Origin: Pseudoalteromonas piscicida
GTDB lineage: Bacteria > Pseudomonadota > Gammaproteobacteria > Enterobacterales > Alteromonadaceae
Assembly (NCBI RefSeq): GCF_002744175.1
Contig: NZ_NKHF01000072.1
Location: 1-64,000 of the forward strand
Reading direction: 5' to 3'
Length of the DNA stretch: 64,000 nt
The notes below the pieces were generated by a model that was given only the letters and a program-made list of their open reading frames with translations, was not told the origin of the DNA and did not search any database. Positions 20,374 to 27,660 of the stretch are shown here, in pieces (positions within the stretch are counted from its first letter, which is position 1; each line of letters starts with the position of its first letter). The translations under genes were made by a program, and so were the position numbers.

Positions 20374-20500
20374 GTTCGCGCCGTCCTCATCCTGTAGGAC
20401 ATCCTGTTGATGATGTATCTCTCGCAAGAGGATACAGTGTATTGATAGCTTCTCCCCAGATTGCTATAGCGGCTCGTAATTTTTACGAGCCGTCTTTTTC
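20374..20500 (+). ncRNA. Candidate small RNA in the Spot 42 position downstream of polA
   Basis: A terminator-bounded stretch of about 105-125 bases lies between polA and the yceI-like gene and has no ORF of merit. It can form a hairpin at 20383-20400 (GTCCT with AGGAC), a stem at 20416-20435 (GTATC with GATAC) and an ATAGC/GCTAT stem at 20444-20468. It ends in a 10-bp terminator stem at 20470-20492 followed by TCTTTTTC. A weak promoter (TTGGTG, 18 bases, TTTGAT) ends near 20370. E. coli carries Spot 42 at this point. I see no convincing sequence match to Spot 42, so only the position and the terminator support an RNA. The 5' end is approximate. Confidence 0.5.
20470..20500 (+). terminator. 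Strong rho-independent terminator
   Basis: CGGCTCGTAA at 20470-20479 pairs perfectly with TTACGAGCCG at 20483-20492 over a three-base loop, followed by TCTTTTTCTTC. No coding gene ends just upstream, which is the main reason to propose an sRNA here. Confidence 0.85.
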
Positions 20501-20852
20501 TTCTTTGAACCACTTTATCTTTATCTCAAGCATTGTATTCAGTCTGAACCATGAGTTATTCGATTAAAGGTTTATTTAATTTGAACTGCGTTTTACACTG
20601 TGCGTTCAAATGCAACTGATACCTATTTGCTTAATTAAGTGATCTATTTTGAGGCGAGAAAATCTTGTCGGTAATCCAGTTACCGTATCCTGCTCACGCC
20701 GAAGTAGTAACATCTATGTAGGCACGGCAAAATTTAATTGTTCTAAATAAGAAATTTTTTAGGGTAGTTAGCGTCTGATTTGTTGTCTCAAATTGAGCAA
20801 GTATTAAGACAATATGGTATTACTCTCATTTTCATTTAATAAGGAAGTCGTC
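20501..20852. other. Intergenic region upstream of the yceI-like gene
   Basis: About 350 bases hold no gene. The only clear structure is nested: GGCGAG at 20653-20658 can pair with CTC and CGCC at 20693-20700, around an inner hairpin GGTAA-TCCAG-TTACC at 20670-20684. This may be part of a 5' leader. It does not resemble a riboswitch family I know. Confidence 0.35.
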
Positions 20853-21422
20853 ATGCTTAAGTACCTTCTTTTAGGTAGTGCTCTTATTTCTTCTCAGGCG
20901 TTTGCTGCGTGGCAATTTAATCAGCAGCAAAGTGATGTAAGTTTTGTCTCTGTAAAACAGTCGAGCGTAGCAGAAGTTCATCATTTTAAAGCAATAGATG
21001 GTGCATTGTCGGGCCAAGGTGAATTGGAGATCAACATTGATCTTGCAAGTGTTGAAACCATGATCCCTATTCGCAACGAGCGTATGAAAAAAATGCTGTT
21101 CCATGTAGCTCAGCATCCTCAAGCAAAGATCAATGCTGATGTATCCGAAATTTTAGCTAAGCTAAAGCCTGGTACTCAGAAAATCTATGACGTGACCGCG
21201 ACCCTAACGTTGCATGGTCAGATCCAGAAGATCAATCTAGACTTATTAGTAACAAAAAGTGCCACTGGGTTAGTCGTAACACCAATCAGCGCCTTTATTT
21301 TAGATGCTAAGCAGTTTGGCCTCGATACGGGAATAGAAGCGCTAAGGGAAATTGCAGGGTTAAAATCGATAGCGACCAGTGTGCCAGTTAGCTTTAACTT
21401 GGTATTTGATGAGCAAAATTGA
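20853..21422 (+). CDS. YceI-family periplasmic protein
   Basis: The start is the ATG preceded by AAGGAAG, which gives a clean signal peptide (MLKYLLLGSALISSQAFA) and a 189-residue precursor. The mature part has the YceI lipocalin-like barrel pattern: WQFNQQQSDVSFVSVK, then GELEINIDLASVET, IRNERMKKMLF and TATLTLHGQ. The family binds polyisoprenoids or similar lipids, and the exact role is unknown. The last 14 bases overlap the start of the DUF1285 gene. Confidence 0.85.
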   Translation: MLKYLLLGSALISSQAFAAWQFNQQQSDVSFVSVKQSSVAEVHHFKAIDGALSGQGELEINIDLASVETMIPIRNERMKKMLFHVAQHPQAKINADVSEILAKLKPGTQKIYDVTATLTLHGQIQKINLDLLVTKSATGLVVTPISAFILDAKQFGLDTGIEALREIAGLKSIATSVPVSFNLVFDEQN

Positions 21423-21939
21423 TGCATTAATCGCACAGTATGTCACGACTCATGCGCCGACAGAAACTTGGTCGGCGCCCTCGTGTGGCTTTTCCGAGAT
21501 TAAAATCACCGCTGATGGCCGCTGGTTTCATCAAGGTACAGAAATCAAGAGGAAGCCGCTTATAGCACTGTTTGCGAGTGTATTGAGTTTTGATGGCAAG
21601 CAGTTTTGGTTGAAAACTCCAGCGGAGAGTTGCGAAGTTGAGGTCGAGGCGCATCCATTTATTATCACGCAGTGGCATTATTGTGATAAAGCCGAAAGTG
21701 CTGATTTGTCGCCCTGTATCATCGCGACAGACAATCTAGATCGTCAGTGGCCAATATGTAACCGCTTTCCGTTGGCGCTAGAGCGAGTGGATGGTCATTT
21801 GATCCCATTTCTGCGGTTAAATTATGGGCTCACAGCTAGGATCTCAAGGAATGTCTATTATCAATGGGCTGAGTTATTAAAAGAAGATGAAAAAGGCTTT
21901 TATCTGAGTTCGGCAAAGACGCGCTTTTATCTCGGATAA
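21409..21939 (+). CDS. DUF1285 family protein
   Basis: The 176-residue product matches the DUF1285 pattern: CGFSEIKITADGRWFHQGTEIKRKPLIALFASVL near the N terminus, then FWLKTPAE and a C-terminal DNLDRQWP. The function is unknown. The ATG at 21409 lies inside the end of the yceI-like gene in another frame, so the two are probably coupled. An in-frame start 30 bases earlier would deepen the overlap without better signals. Confidence 0.8.
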   Translation: MSKIDALIAQYVTTHAPTETWSAPSCGFSEIKITADGRWFHQGTEIKRKPLIALFASVLSFDGKQFWLKTPAESCEVEVEAHPFIITQWHYCDKAESADLSPCIIATDNLDRQWPICNRFPLALERVDGHLIPFLRLNYGLTARISRNVYYQWAELLKEDEKGFYLSSAKTRFYLG

Positions 21940-21967
21940 GCGCGCCATCATCAAGCGGTATACTGTG

Positions 21968-22603
21968 TTACTCGGTCTCTTCTTTAACTTCTTTAACGAA
22001 AGGACCTAGATACCATTCATCTAACTTCCATGCGAGTTCATTTAATCCTATTCCTTTCAAAGAGGAAAACGCATGCACGGTAATATCACCATCAATTTCT
22101 GATAGTGCACGACGTACCTGAAGCACTTCCGCTTTACGCTTACCTTGCTTTAGCTTGTCTGCTTTAGTCAGCAGCGCTAATACTGGAATATCACTGCTTG
22201 TGGCCCAGTGGATCAAATCCATATCGAGATCTTTAAGGGGGTGGCGAATATCCATTAACACCACGATGCCTTTCAAACATTTACGACGTTGTAGATAGTC
22301 ACCTAAGGCTTTTTGCCACTTCTTTTTCATCTCGAGTGGTACTTTTGCAAAGCCATACCCCGGCAAATCAATAAGGCGCTGATCTTCGCCAAGGGAAAAA
22401 GTATTGATAAGCTGTGTACGGCCTGGAGTTTTACTGGTACGCGCTAGCTTTTGATCGGTTAATGTATTGAGTGCGCTGGACTTACCCGCATTAGAACGGC
22501 CCGCAAAAGCCACTTCAATTCCAGTGTCTGGTGGCAGTTTACTGATATCTGGGGCACTGGTAATAAATTGTGCCTGATTGTATTTAACGCGAGATTTTAG
22601 CAC
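21968..22603 (-). CDS. engB: Ribosome-biogenesis GTPase EngB (YsxC/YihA)
   Basis: The 211-residue TRAFAC GTPase acts in assembly of the large ribosomal subunit and is often essential. The G motifs are all present: GRSNAGKSS (G1), the threonine region SKTPGRT (G2), DLPGYG (G3) and TKAD (G4), then SSLKG (G5). The length matches the family. It lies close to polA as in E. coli, here transcribed toward the DUF1285 gene. Confidence 0.95.
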   Translation of the reverse strand: MLKSRVKYNQAQFITSAPDISKLPPDTGIEVAFAGRSNAGKSSALNTLTDQKLARTSKTPGRTQLINTFSLGEDQRLIDLPGYGFAKVPLEMKKKWQKALGDYLQRRKCLKGIVVLMDIRHPLKDLDMDLIHWATSSDIPVLALLTKADKLKQGKRKAEVLQVRRALSEIDGDITVHAFSSLKGIGLNELAWKLDEWYLGPFVKEVKEETE

Positions 22604-23059
22604 GCTGACTCCTAACTGATTAAACTTTCGCGGATTGAATTGCGTATTTTATAACAGTATGGCGGAAACCAAAAGCATTGCGAGAATTGTTCTAAACGCT
22701 GCTTTTGATGCAAATGAGGCGCAGTGACGCCCCTATAATAATTAATCTAGGTCAAATCCCTATAAATTATAAGCTTAATATGGGCAGAAAACGTGCCAGA
22801 GAAAGTAATATCGTGTAGAATGTATGAATTGCAATGTCAATCTAAAGAGTATACCTATCAGTAGTCACTACTGAACAAGGCATATTTAGGTGGATCGGTG
22901 CTGTTTGGCGTTATTATTGCTGAGTATTGCATGTATGATTCATCTGATTAAGATAACAACCTAAATTTAGTACTGATTGGTATTATTTGCCCAGGCAATA
23001 AAGAGAGCGACTTTGTTCGCATGGGTGCAAATTACAGGGTCGGAAACAGAGAATTTACC
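22604..23059. promoter_or_regulatory. Divergent control region between engB and cytochrome c4
   Basis: The 456-base gap has no gene. A perfect inverted repeat, TCAGTAGT at 22858-22865 and ACTACTGA at 22867-22874 around a single C, is a candidate operator about 185 bases before the cytochrome c4 start. TATAAT at 22735-22740 could be a -10 element but I find no matching -35. Confidence 0.35.
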
Positions 23060-23692
23060 ATGAAAAAAATAGCATTAACTTTAACAATGTTGCTTGGTAC
23101 GTTGTCAGCAAGCAACGCATCGGCATTCGATGGTGACGCAGAAGCAGGTAAAGCAAAATCTGCAACGTGTGCAGCATGTCACGGTCCAGATGGCAATGCC
23201 CCTGTGACTATGTATCCAAAAATCGCAGGTCAGCACGCGGATTATATCTACAAGCAGCTACAAGAGTTTAAGCTAGGTATGACTTCTGGTGGTAAAGAAG
23301 GGCGCATGGACCCTGTGATGAGTGGAATGGCAATGCCACTTTCAGATCAAGATATGAAAGACTTAGCTGCATACTTCTCTTCATTACCTATGTCTGCAGG
23401 CACTACACCTGAAGACGTAATTGAAGTAGGACAACAGCTATATAAAGCAGGCGATGCAGAGCGCGGTATCCCAGCATGTGCGGCATGTCACGGCCCGCGT
23501 GGTAACGGTACTTCTCTAGCTAAGTTCCCTAAAGTGTCATTCCAGCACCCTGAGTACATTAAATCACAGCTTGAAAAGTTCCGTGATGGCACTCGCAACA
23601 ATGACATGAATGGTATGATGCGTGATATCGCTAAGAAGCTTACCGACAAAGACATCGAAGTATTATCTAAGTATTTAGGTGGCTTACACTAA
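23060..23692 (+). CDS. Periplasmic diheme cytochrome c4
   Basis: The start is the ATG that begins a normal signal peptide (MKKIALTLTMLLGTLSASNASA), giving a 210-residue precursor. The mature protein is two tandem class I cytochrome domains, each with a CAACHGP heme motif and downstream methionine ligands (GMAMPLSD, NDMNGMMRDIA). It carries electrons from the bc1 complex to terminal oxidases. It has its own terminator directly downstream and is probably monocistronic. Confidence 0.93.
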   Translation: MKKIALTLTMLLGTLSASNASAFDGDAEAGKAKSATCAACHGPDGNAPVTMYPKIAGQHADYIYKQLQEFKLGMTSGGKEGRMDPVMSGMAMPLSDQDMKDLAAYFSSLPMSAGTTPEDVIEVGQQLYKAGDAERGIPACAACHGPRGNGTSLAKFPKVSFQHPEYIKSQLEKFRDGTRNNDMNGMMRDIAKKLTDKDIEVLSKYLGGLH

Positions 23693-23745
23693 AGTAGTAT
23701 ATTGAGTTTATATCACTCAGTGTAAACTCGTACTATTGTAAAAAG

Positions 23746-23768
23746 GGCAGCATCGGCTGCCTTTTTTT
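23746..23768 (+). terminator. Terminator of the cytochrome c4 gene
   Basis: GGCAGC at 23746-23751 and GCTGCC at 23756-23761 form a stem with a four-base loop, followed by seven T residues. It is a textbook rho-independent terminator 54 bases after the stop. Confidence 0.92.
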
Positions 23769-23779
23769 GTGTTTAAGTT

Positions 23780-23820
23780 TGTGAGATATCTCTCACCTTT
23801 GCTGTGAGATATTGTCTTGA
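23780..23820 (+). promoter_or_regulatory. Two candidate GacA/UvrY (SirA) binding sites
   Basis: TGTGAGATATCTCTCACC at 23780-23797 matches, at 15 of 18 positions, the inverted repeat I recall for UvrY/SirA binding upstream of enterobacterial csrB (TGTGAGAGATCTCTTACA). A second copy of the left half, TGTGAGATATTG, begins at 23803. The sites lie about 120-160 bases before the start of the GGA-rich RNA, the usual kind of distance for this two-component control. The comparison sequence is from memory. Confidence 0.6.
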
Positions 23821-23940
23821 GCTATTTGTGAGTTTTGGCTTATTTTTAAGTTTTTATTCAGCGTAAGTTTATGTAATCAATGTTTTTTCTTTTCCACAAA
23901 AAAAATTAAGGTAAGAAAATTGTTATTAAACAGTTGTAAC

Positions 23941-24265
23941 TCAAGCTCAGGAGCGTAGATTATTCGTTGTCGCCAAGCAATACAAAAAAAGGGACAATTC
24001 GATACGGAAGCGTAGGTGGCAAGATTAAGTATCTAGATAGATACAAAGGATTATCAAGAAAGCGTTAGGAAGACCGAGAAAAAGAAATTCATGGAAGTCT
24101 CATAACAATAACAATACGGAAAATGTCACGGAAGTCTAAAATAAAAACAATACGGACGACAATAAATAACAAAAATAATAATAAGACTTAAAAGTCGAAG
24201 GGAGAAGTGTCCAGTTGTGACGCTCAGATTAGTAGGCGGTAGAGAGCAATCTCTGCCGCCTTTTT
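23941..24265 (+). ncRNA. CsrB/CsrC-type regulatory RNA candidate
   Basis: This RNA of about 320 bases has no ORF. It holds ten GGA triplets in 255 bases (starting at 23950, 23992, 24006, 24048, 24068, 24093, 24118, 24130, 24154 and 24201), several in the repeated context ACGGAA or ATGGAAGTCT. It ends in a strong terminator. CsrA binds GGA in loops, and RNAs of this type sequester it. The first GGA is in a small hairpin (GCT-CAGG-AGC). GacA-type sites lie upstream. csrC occupies the same place near engB and yihI in E. coli. The 5' end is approximate and the promoter is not defined. Confidence 0.72.
24235..24265 (+). terminator. Terminator of the GGA-rich RNA
   Basis: Bases 24235-24245 pair with 24250-24260 (11 bp with one G-T) around a GCAA tetraloop, followed by five T residues. 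No coding gene ends just upstream, so it terminates an RNA gene. Confidence 0.9.
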
Positions 24266-24327
24266 ATTTGGTTGCTTTTGGCATACCTGATACAATAGCC
24301 GTCTTATTAAGCAATCACAGTTAACCA

Positions 24328-25002
24328 TTGCAAGATTCAACTCCATCATTAAGTTGTGGCCTGTGTTTAGGTAAGCAGCTTGAAGCCTATCATCAAGACA
24401 AGCATCGACGTTACTGGCAGTGCCAAACTTGTCAGCTAGTTATGGTCGACCCTAAGTCGCGACTGACGCCTGAGCAAGAAAAGGCCATTTATGATAGTCA
24501 TGAAAATGATTTAGAAGATGAAGGCTATCGCCGTTTTCTGACCAGAGTAGCTGAGCCACTTTTAGCTCGTTTGGCTGCGCCTAGCAAAGGGTTAGATTTT
24601 GGTTGTGGGCCCGGCCCTTTACTTGCAAAAATGCTGGAAGAAGCAGGGCATCAAGTTGCGTTATTTGACCTATATTATGCTAATAACCCCGACGTACTGA
24701 TGCAGCGCTATGATTTTATTGTTAGTACCGAAGTGGTTGAGCACTTAGCCAAACCTAGGCAAGTATTACTGCAATTATTAGCACTGTTAAAGCCCGGGAA
24801 GCCACTCGCCTTGATGACTAAATTGGTCATAGACCAATCGCGATTTGCGCACTGGCATTATAAGAATGACTTGACGCATATTTCGTTTTTTAGTCAGAAA
24901 AGCTTTGTGTTCTTTGCAGCACAGCAGGATTGTGATTTAGAATTTATTGGGAATGATGTCATCATTCTCACCAAGCGTAATGAACGCGAGAGTTTTGGAT
25001 AA
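24328..25002 (+). CDS. Zinc-ribbon class I SAM methyltransferase
   Basis: The 224-residue product starts at a TTG. No ATG occurs before residue 39, and the TTG is needed to include an N-terminal zinc ribbon (C10, C13, C32, C35). A Rossmann methyltransferase follows, with motif I LDFGCGPGPLL and STEVVEHLAKP after a degenerate middle. It resembles the Methyltransf_23 group. The substrate is unknown. It lies seven bases before yihI and is probably cotranscribed with it, which hints at a ribosome or translation role, but that is only context. Confidence 0.75.
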   Translation: MQDSTPSLSCGLCLGKQLEAYHQDKHRRYWQCQTCQLVMVDPKSRLTPEQEKAIYDSHENDLEDEGYRRFLTRVAEPLLARLAAPSKGLDFGCGPGPLLAKMLEEAGHQVALFDLYYANNPDVLMQRYDFIVSTEVVEHLAKPRQVLLQLLALLKPGKPLALMTKLVIDQSRFAHWHYKNDLTHISFFSQKSFVFFAAQQDCDLEFIGNDVIILTKRNERESFG

Positions 25003-25008
25003 TCGAAT

Positions 25009-25596
25009 ATGACCAGAAAGAAAAAGACACGTAAGATTGCAGCCAATGGTACTCCTAGGTTGAGTAAAGAAAAGTTGCAAGAGTTGCGCGCGCTAAAAGA
25101 AATGCGCAACAAAAAAACCAAAGGCAAAAAGCCTGGATCTAGAAATGCGCCTGACACCTTGGTAAAAGAACAGGCAAATACAACCAGCAATAAAGATCCT
25201 CGCGTGGGAAGTAAAAAGCCAATCGCTTTAACTCCTGAGCCTAAGCCGGTGAAAGAAAACACACAGCCCGAAATGAAACGTCACCTGCAGCCGCAAGTTC
25301 AGTTAAGTAGCGCGAAAGAGACGCTCACGCCGGAGCAAGAACTAGAGCAACTCGAAAATGACGAGCGCCTAATGGCATTACTAGAACGTCATGAAAGAGG
25401 GGAACTACTCACTGGCAAAGATGCGAAATACTTTAACCGTGGTATCGCGCGTCACCAAGAGTTGTGTGAACTGTTGGGCATTGATGATGAATTTGAAGAA
25501 GGCGATATGCTAGAAAATGATCCAATGGATCAGTTTATGAGTAATGATTTAGCAAACGAATGGCTAGATGACGACTTTGAGGAAGAAGATAAGTAA
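25009..25596 (+). CDS. yihI: YihI, GTPase-activating protein of Der
   Basis: The 195-residue protein has a very basic N-terminal half (RKKKTRKIAANGTPRLSK, KKTKGKKPGSRN) and a very acidic C-terminal half (DEFEEGDMLENDPM, LDDDFEEEDK). The conserved block LENDERLMALLERHERGE lies between them. This is the YihI pattern. In E. coli it stimulates the GTPase Der and delays 50S assembly. It sits near engB as in enterics. The stop overlaps the next start (TAATG). Confidence 0.9.
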   Translation: MTRKKKTRKIAANGTPRLSKEKLQELRALKEMRNKKTKGKKPGSRNAPDTLVKEQANTTSNKDPRVGSKKPIALTPEPKPVKENTQPEMKRHLQPQVQLSSAKETLTPEQELEQLENDERLMALLERHERGELLTGKDAKYFNRGIARHQELCELLGIDDEFEEGDMLENDPMDQFMSNDLANEWLDDDFEEEDK

Positions 25597-26111
25597 TGAA
25601 TACTGCATGGATCATCGCAATCATTATTGGTGCCCTGATTATTGCTGGACTGGCGTTTTATGCTGGTAAATTACTTTGGCAACTGAAGGTACAAAAAGAG
25701 CAGATTGCTAAATATCGCGAGAAAAAAGCCGCTGAGCTAGAAGTATCTCGTCAGAAGCGCAACGAAAAAATTGCTGATAGTGTGAATTTGATAGCTCGCG
25801 CAATGAAAGAAAAGCAGTGTGAGTATTCAGAAGGGTGCCTGCGTGTTTGGGTATTGATTTCACAGTACAGCTTTGATGAGGATGTGGACTTACAGCAGAC
25901 TTATCCTGGCGTTTATCAGATGTATGACGAAGTGAATGAAATGCCAACTCACGATGCTCGTAAAAAATACTCTAAAAAAGAGATTTTTAAAATGGACAGT
26001 CAGCGCTGGCGTGCTGAAGAGCGTTTAGAAGCGGACATTCTGAAAGACTGCGAGAAGCTAATTGAACGCTTTAAAGCCGCTGCTGGCAGTGAAAATGTTG
26101 TATTTCAGTAA
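25596..26111 (+). CDS. DUF2489 membrane-anchored protein
   Basis: The 171-residue product has one N-terminal membrane helix (about 4-28) followed by a charged coiled-coil stretch (LKVQKEQIAKYREKKAAELEVSRQKRNEK). A conserved C-terminal domain includes CLRVWVLISQYS and the segment MPTHDARKKYSKKEIFKMD. The pattern fits DUF2489, which is commonly encoded next to yihI. The function is unknown. A one-base overlap with yihI shows tight coupling. Confidence 0.8.
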   Translation: MNTAWIIAIIIGALIIAGLAFYAGKLLWQLKVQKEQIAKYREKKAAELEVSRQKRNEKIADSVNLIARAMKEKQCEYSEGCLRVWVLISQYSFDEDVDLQQTYPGVYQMYDEVNEMPTHDARKKYSKKEIFKMDSQRWRAEERLEADILKDCEKLIERFKAAAGSENVVFQ

Positions 26112-26124
26112 AGAAAATCATTTG

Positions 26125-26150
26125 AAGCGCCCATTAGGGCGTTTCTTGTT
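26125..26150 (+). terminator. Terminator of the yihI operon
   Basis: AAGCGCCC at 26125-26132 pairs with GGGCGTTT at 26137-26144 over a four-base loop, followed by CTTGTTT. It lies between two converging genes and may serve both. Confidence 0.7.
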
Positions 26151-26151
26151 T

Positions 26152-26844
26152 CTAGGCTTGGGTTTTTCTATATTCACACTCAGTGAGTACTAGCCCCATT
26201 TTACATTGATAAAACACTTGGACTACTTGACCTGCAACCAACTGTTCGTGCAAGGTTTCCATAAGGGTAAAGGACAATACCTGATCATCGAAGTGGCTCA
26301 GCTTTACTGCATCAAAACCAAAAAAGCGATTTACGGTGCCGTAGAGTGCTTTATAAATGCTTTCTTTTGCCGAGAAAATAACGGTCAACGGGCAATGTAC
26401 GGTTTTTGCGAATTGATTAAATATGTTCACTTCATCTGAATGTAAAATTTGACGTTGGAGCTCGACTTCTTGCTTGGGCTTCATATCTCGCTCAATATCA
26501 ATGCCCAACCCCTTTATCATCCTGTCACTGGTGGCGATTGCCGCTGCGATACCTCGGGTGTGAGTGATACTGGCAATAGTATGGGTTGGCCAAATTGGTG
26601 CGCGATCAGAGCCATTTAGTACAGGAAAGCCACCATGGCCTAGCGGCGTTAAACAGGCATTGGCACACACTCTTCCTGCTAGAAACTCTGCTCTTCTTTT
26701 CGCAACAGCTTTTTCTAAAGACGTGGGTAGTAAGATGTTATGCTGATCAAATGACTGGTCAGTGTAACTATCAGGGTCAAACTGAATACAATGAAAATGG
26801 TGTTTTAAAAAAGGGGTAAATAGATGGCTTTGATTGCTTTGCAA
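26152..26844 (-). CDS. 4'-phosphopantetheinyl transferase, EntD type
   Basis: The 230-residue enzyme moves the phosphopantetheine arm of CoA onto carrier proteins. The signature residues are present: SITHTRG, GLGIDIERDM (magnesium site) and FSAKESIYKALYG. The region RRAEFLAGRVCANACL is also typical of the EntD branch. Such enzymes usually serve nonribosomal peptide, polyketide or siderophore synthases rather than fatty acid synthesis. No such cluster is in this window, so its partners lie elsewhere. Confidence 0.9.
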   Translation of the reverse strand: MQSNQSHLFTPFLKHHFHCIQFDPDSYTDQSFDQHNILLPTSLEKAVAKRRAEFLAGRVCANACLTPLGHGGFPVLNGSDRAPIWPTHTIASITHTRGIAAAIATSDRMIKGLGIDIERDMKPKQEVELQRQILHSDEVNIFNQFAKTVHCPLTVIFSAKESIYKALYGTVNRFFGFDAVKLSHFDDQVLSFTLMETLHEQLVAGQVVQVFYQCKMGLVLTECEYRKTQA

Positions 26845-26925
26845 AGCTAGCTCCTGTTATTTATATCCATTATACCAATTTGCTAAAGACGACTTTACGC
26901 TTGATATAATCCCTTAATTCGCTTT

Positions 26926-26955
26926 GGACGCTTAGTGTGCATGAGCTAAACGTCC
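26926..26955. repeat. Short palindrome downstream of the FMN reductase gene
   Basis: GGACGCTTAG at 26926-26935 pairs with CTAAACGTCC at 26946-26955 with one mismatch. It is preceded at 26871 by TTATACCAATT, the same opening as the longer element after ilvA. It may act as a weak terminator for the minus-strand gene and probably belongs to a dispersed intergenic repeat. Confidence 0.4.
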
Positions 26956-26986
26956 ATAGCAAGATATGAGCGGAGCTATCTACATT

Positions 26987-27553
26987 TTATTTTAGTTTAC
27001 TTGCAACTGACACTAGTTGCAGCGCGAGACTAGATACTTTTTCTGCCAGTTCTGGGTCTTTAATTTTTCCTTGCTCATCGAATACGTTAAAAGCGCTAGG
27101 TACAGCAAGCTGATCTGCTAGAACCAAGCTGCCGATCCCTGAAAGAACGTCACGAACATGGTTTAGGCCACGCAGTCCGCCAAGGCCGCCCGGTGATGCA
27201 GCATAAAGGGCTACCACTTTATTTCTAAAGGCGGGTACTGCACCTTGCTCTGTTCGTGAAGCCCAATCAATTGCGTTTTTAAGAACCGCAGTGAATGAGC
27301 CATTGTATTCAGGGCTGGCTAATAAAATCCCATCGGCATCACGAAGTTTGTCCTTCAGCAGTTGCGCACCTTTTGGCGTACCTTGTGCTTCTAAGTCTTC
27401 ATCAAACATCGGGATATCTAAATCTTGTAATTTGATCACTTCTACTTCTGCCCCACTTTCCAATGCGTAATTGGCGGCGGCTTGAACGAGGAGTTGATTG
27501 TAGCTGTCTTTTCTTAAACTGCCTGCTAGGGCGATAATTTTTGCTGTAGTCAT
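26987..27553 (-). CDS. NAD(P)H-dependent FMN reductase
   Basis: The 188-residue flavodoxin-fold protein has the phosphate-binding GSLRKDSYNQLL at the N terminus and the diagnostic SPEYNGSFTAVLKNAIDW in the middle, followed by GGLGGLRGL. These define the NADPH-dependent FMN reductase family (including azo- and quinone reductases such as ChrR). It is divergent from a LysR-type regulator 107 bases away, which probably controls it. The natural substrate cannot be told from sequence. Confidence 0.9.
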   Translation of the reverse strand: MTTAKIIALAGSLRKDSYNQLLVQAAANYALESGAEVEVIKLQDLDIPMFDEDLEAQGTPKGAQLLKDKLRDADGILLASPEYNGSFTAVLKNAIDWASRTEQGAVPAFRNKVVALYAASPGGLGGLRGLNHVRDVLSGIGSLVLADQLAVPSAFNVFDEQGKIKDPELAEKVSSLALQLVSVASKLK

Positions 27554-27635
27554 CTTGCTGATACCTTATTTTGTTTCGTTGAATTTATAGTAGCAAAATT
27601 TTTCTTGCATAAAAGCGAAATAAACGCAAAGCTTA

Positions 27636-27651
27636 TGTGCATATATGCACA
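27636..27651. promoter_or_regulatory. Perfect 16-bp palindrome before the LysR gene
   Basis: TGTGCATATATGCACA is its own reverse complement. It lies nine bases before the lysR-type ATG and 82 bases before the divergent reductase start. Position and symmetry suggest an operator for autoregulation or for the divergent pair. LysR proteins more often use a T-N11-A motif. Confidence 0.5.
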
Positions 27652-27660
27652 GAGGTGGTA

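Noticed and set aside
20374..20500. Calling the RNA Spot 42 outright
   Set aside because: Only the location fits. I cannot align it to the conserved 5' part of Spot 42.
20217..20513. Minus-strand reading frame of 98 codons downstream of polA
   Set aside because: The translation has no family resemblance and an odd composition, it lacks a ribosome-binding site, and it overlaps the terminator and sRNA candidate.
24100..24160. A CRISPR-like array from the repeated CAATACGGA
   Set aside because: Repeats are under ten bases, unevenly spaced and without unique spacers of constant size; there are no cas genes.
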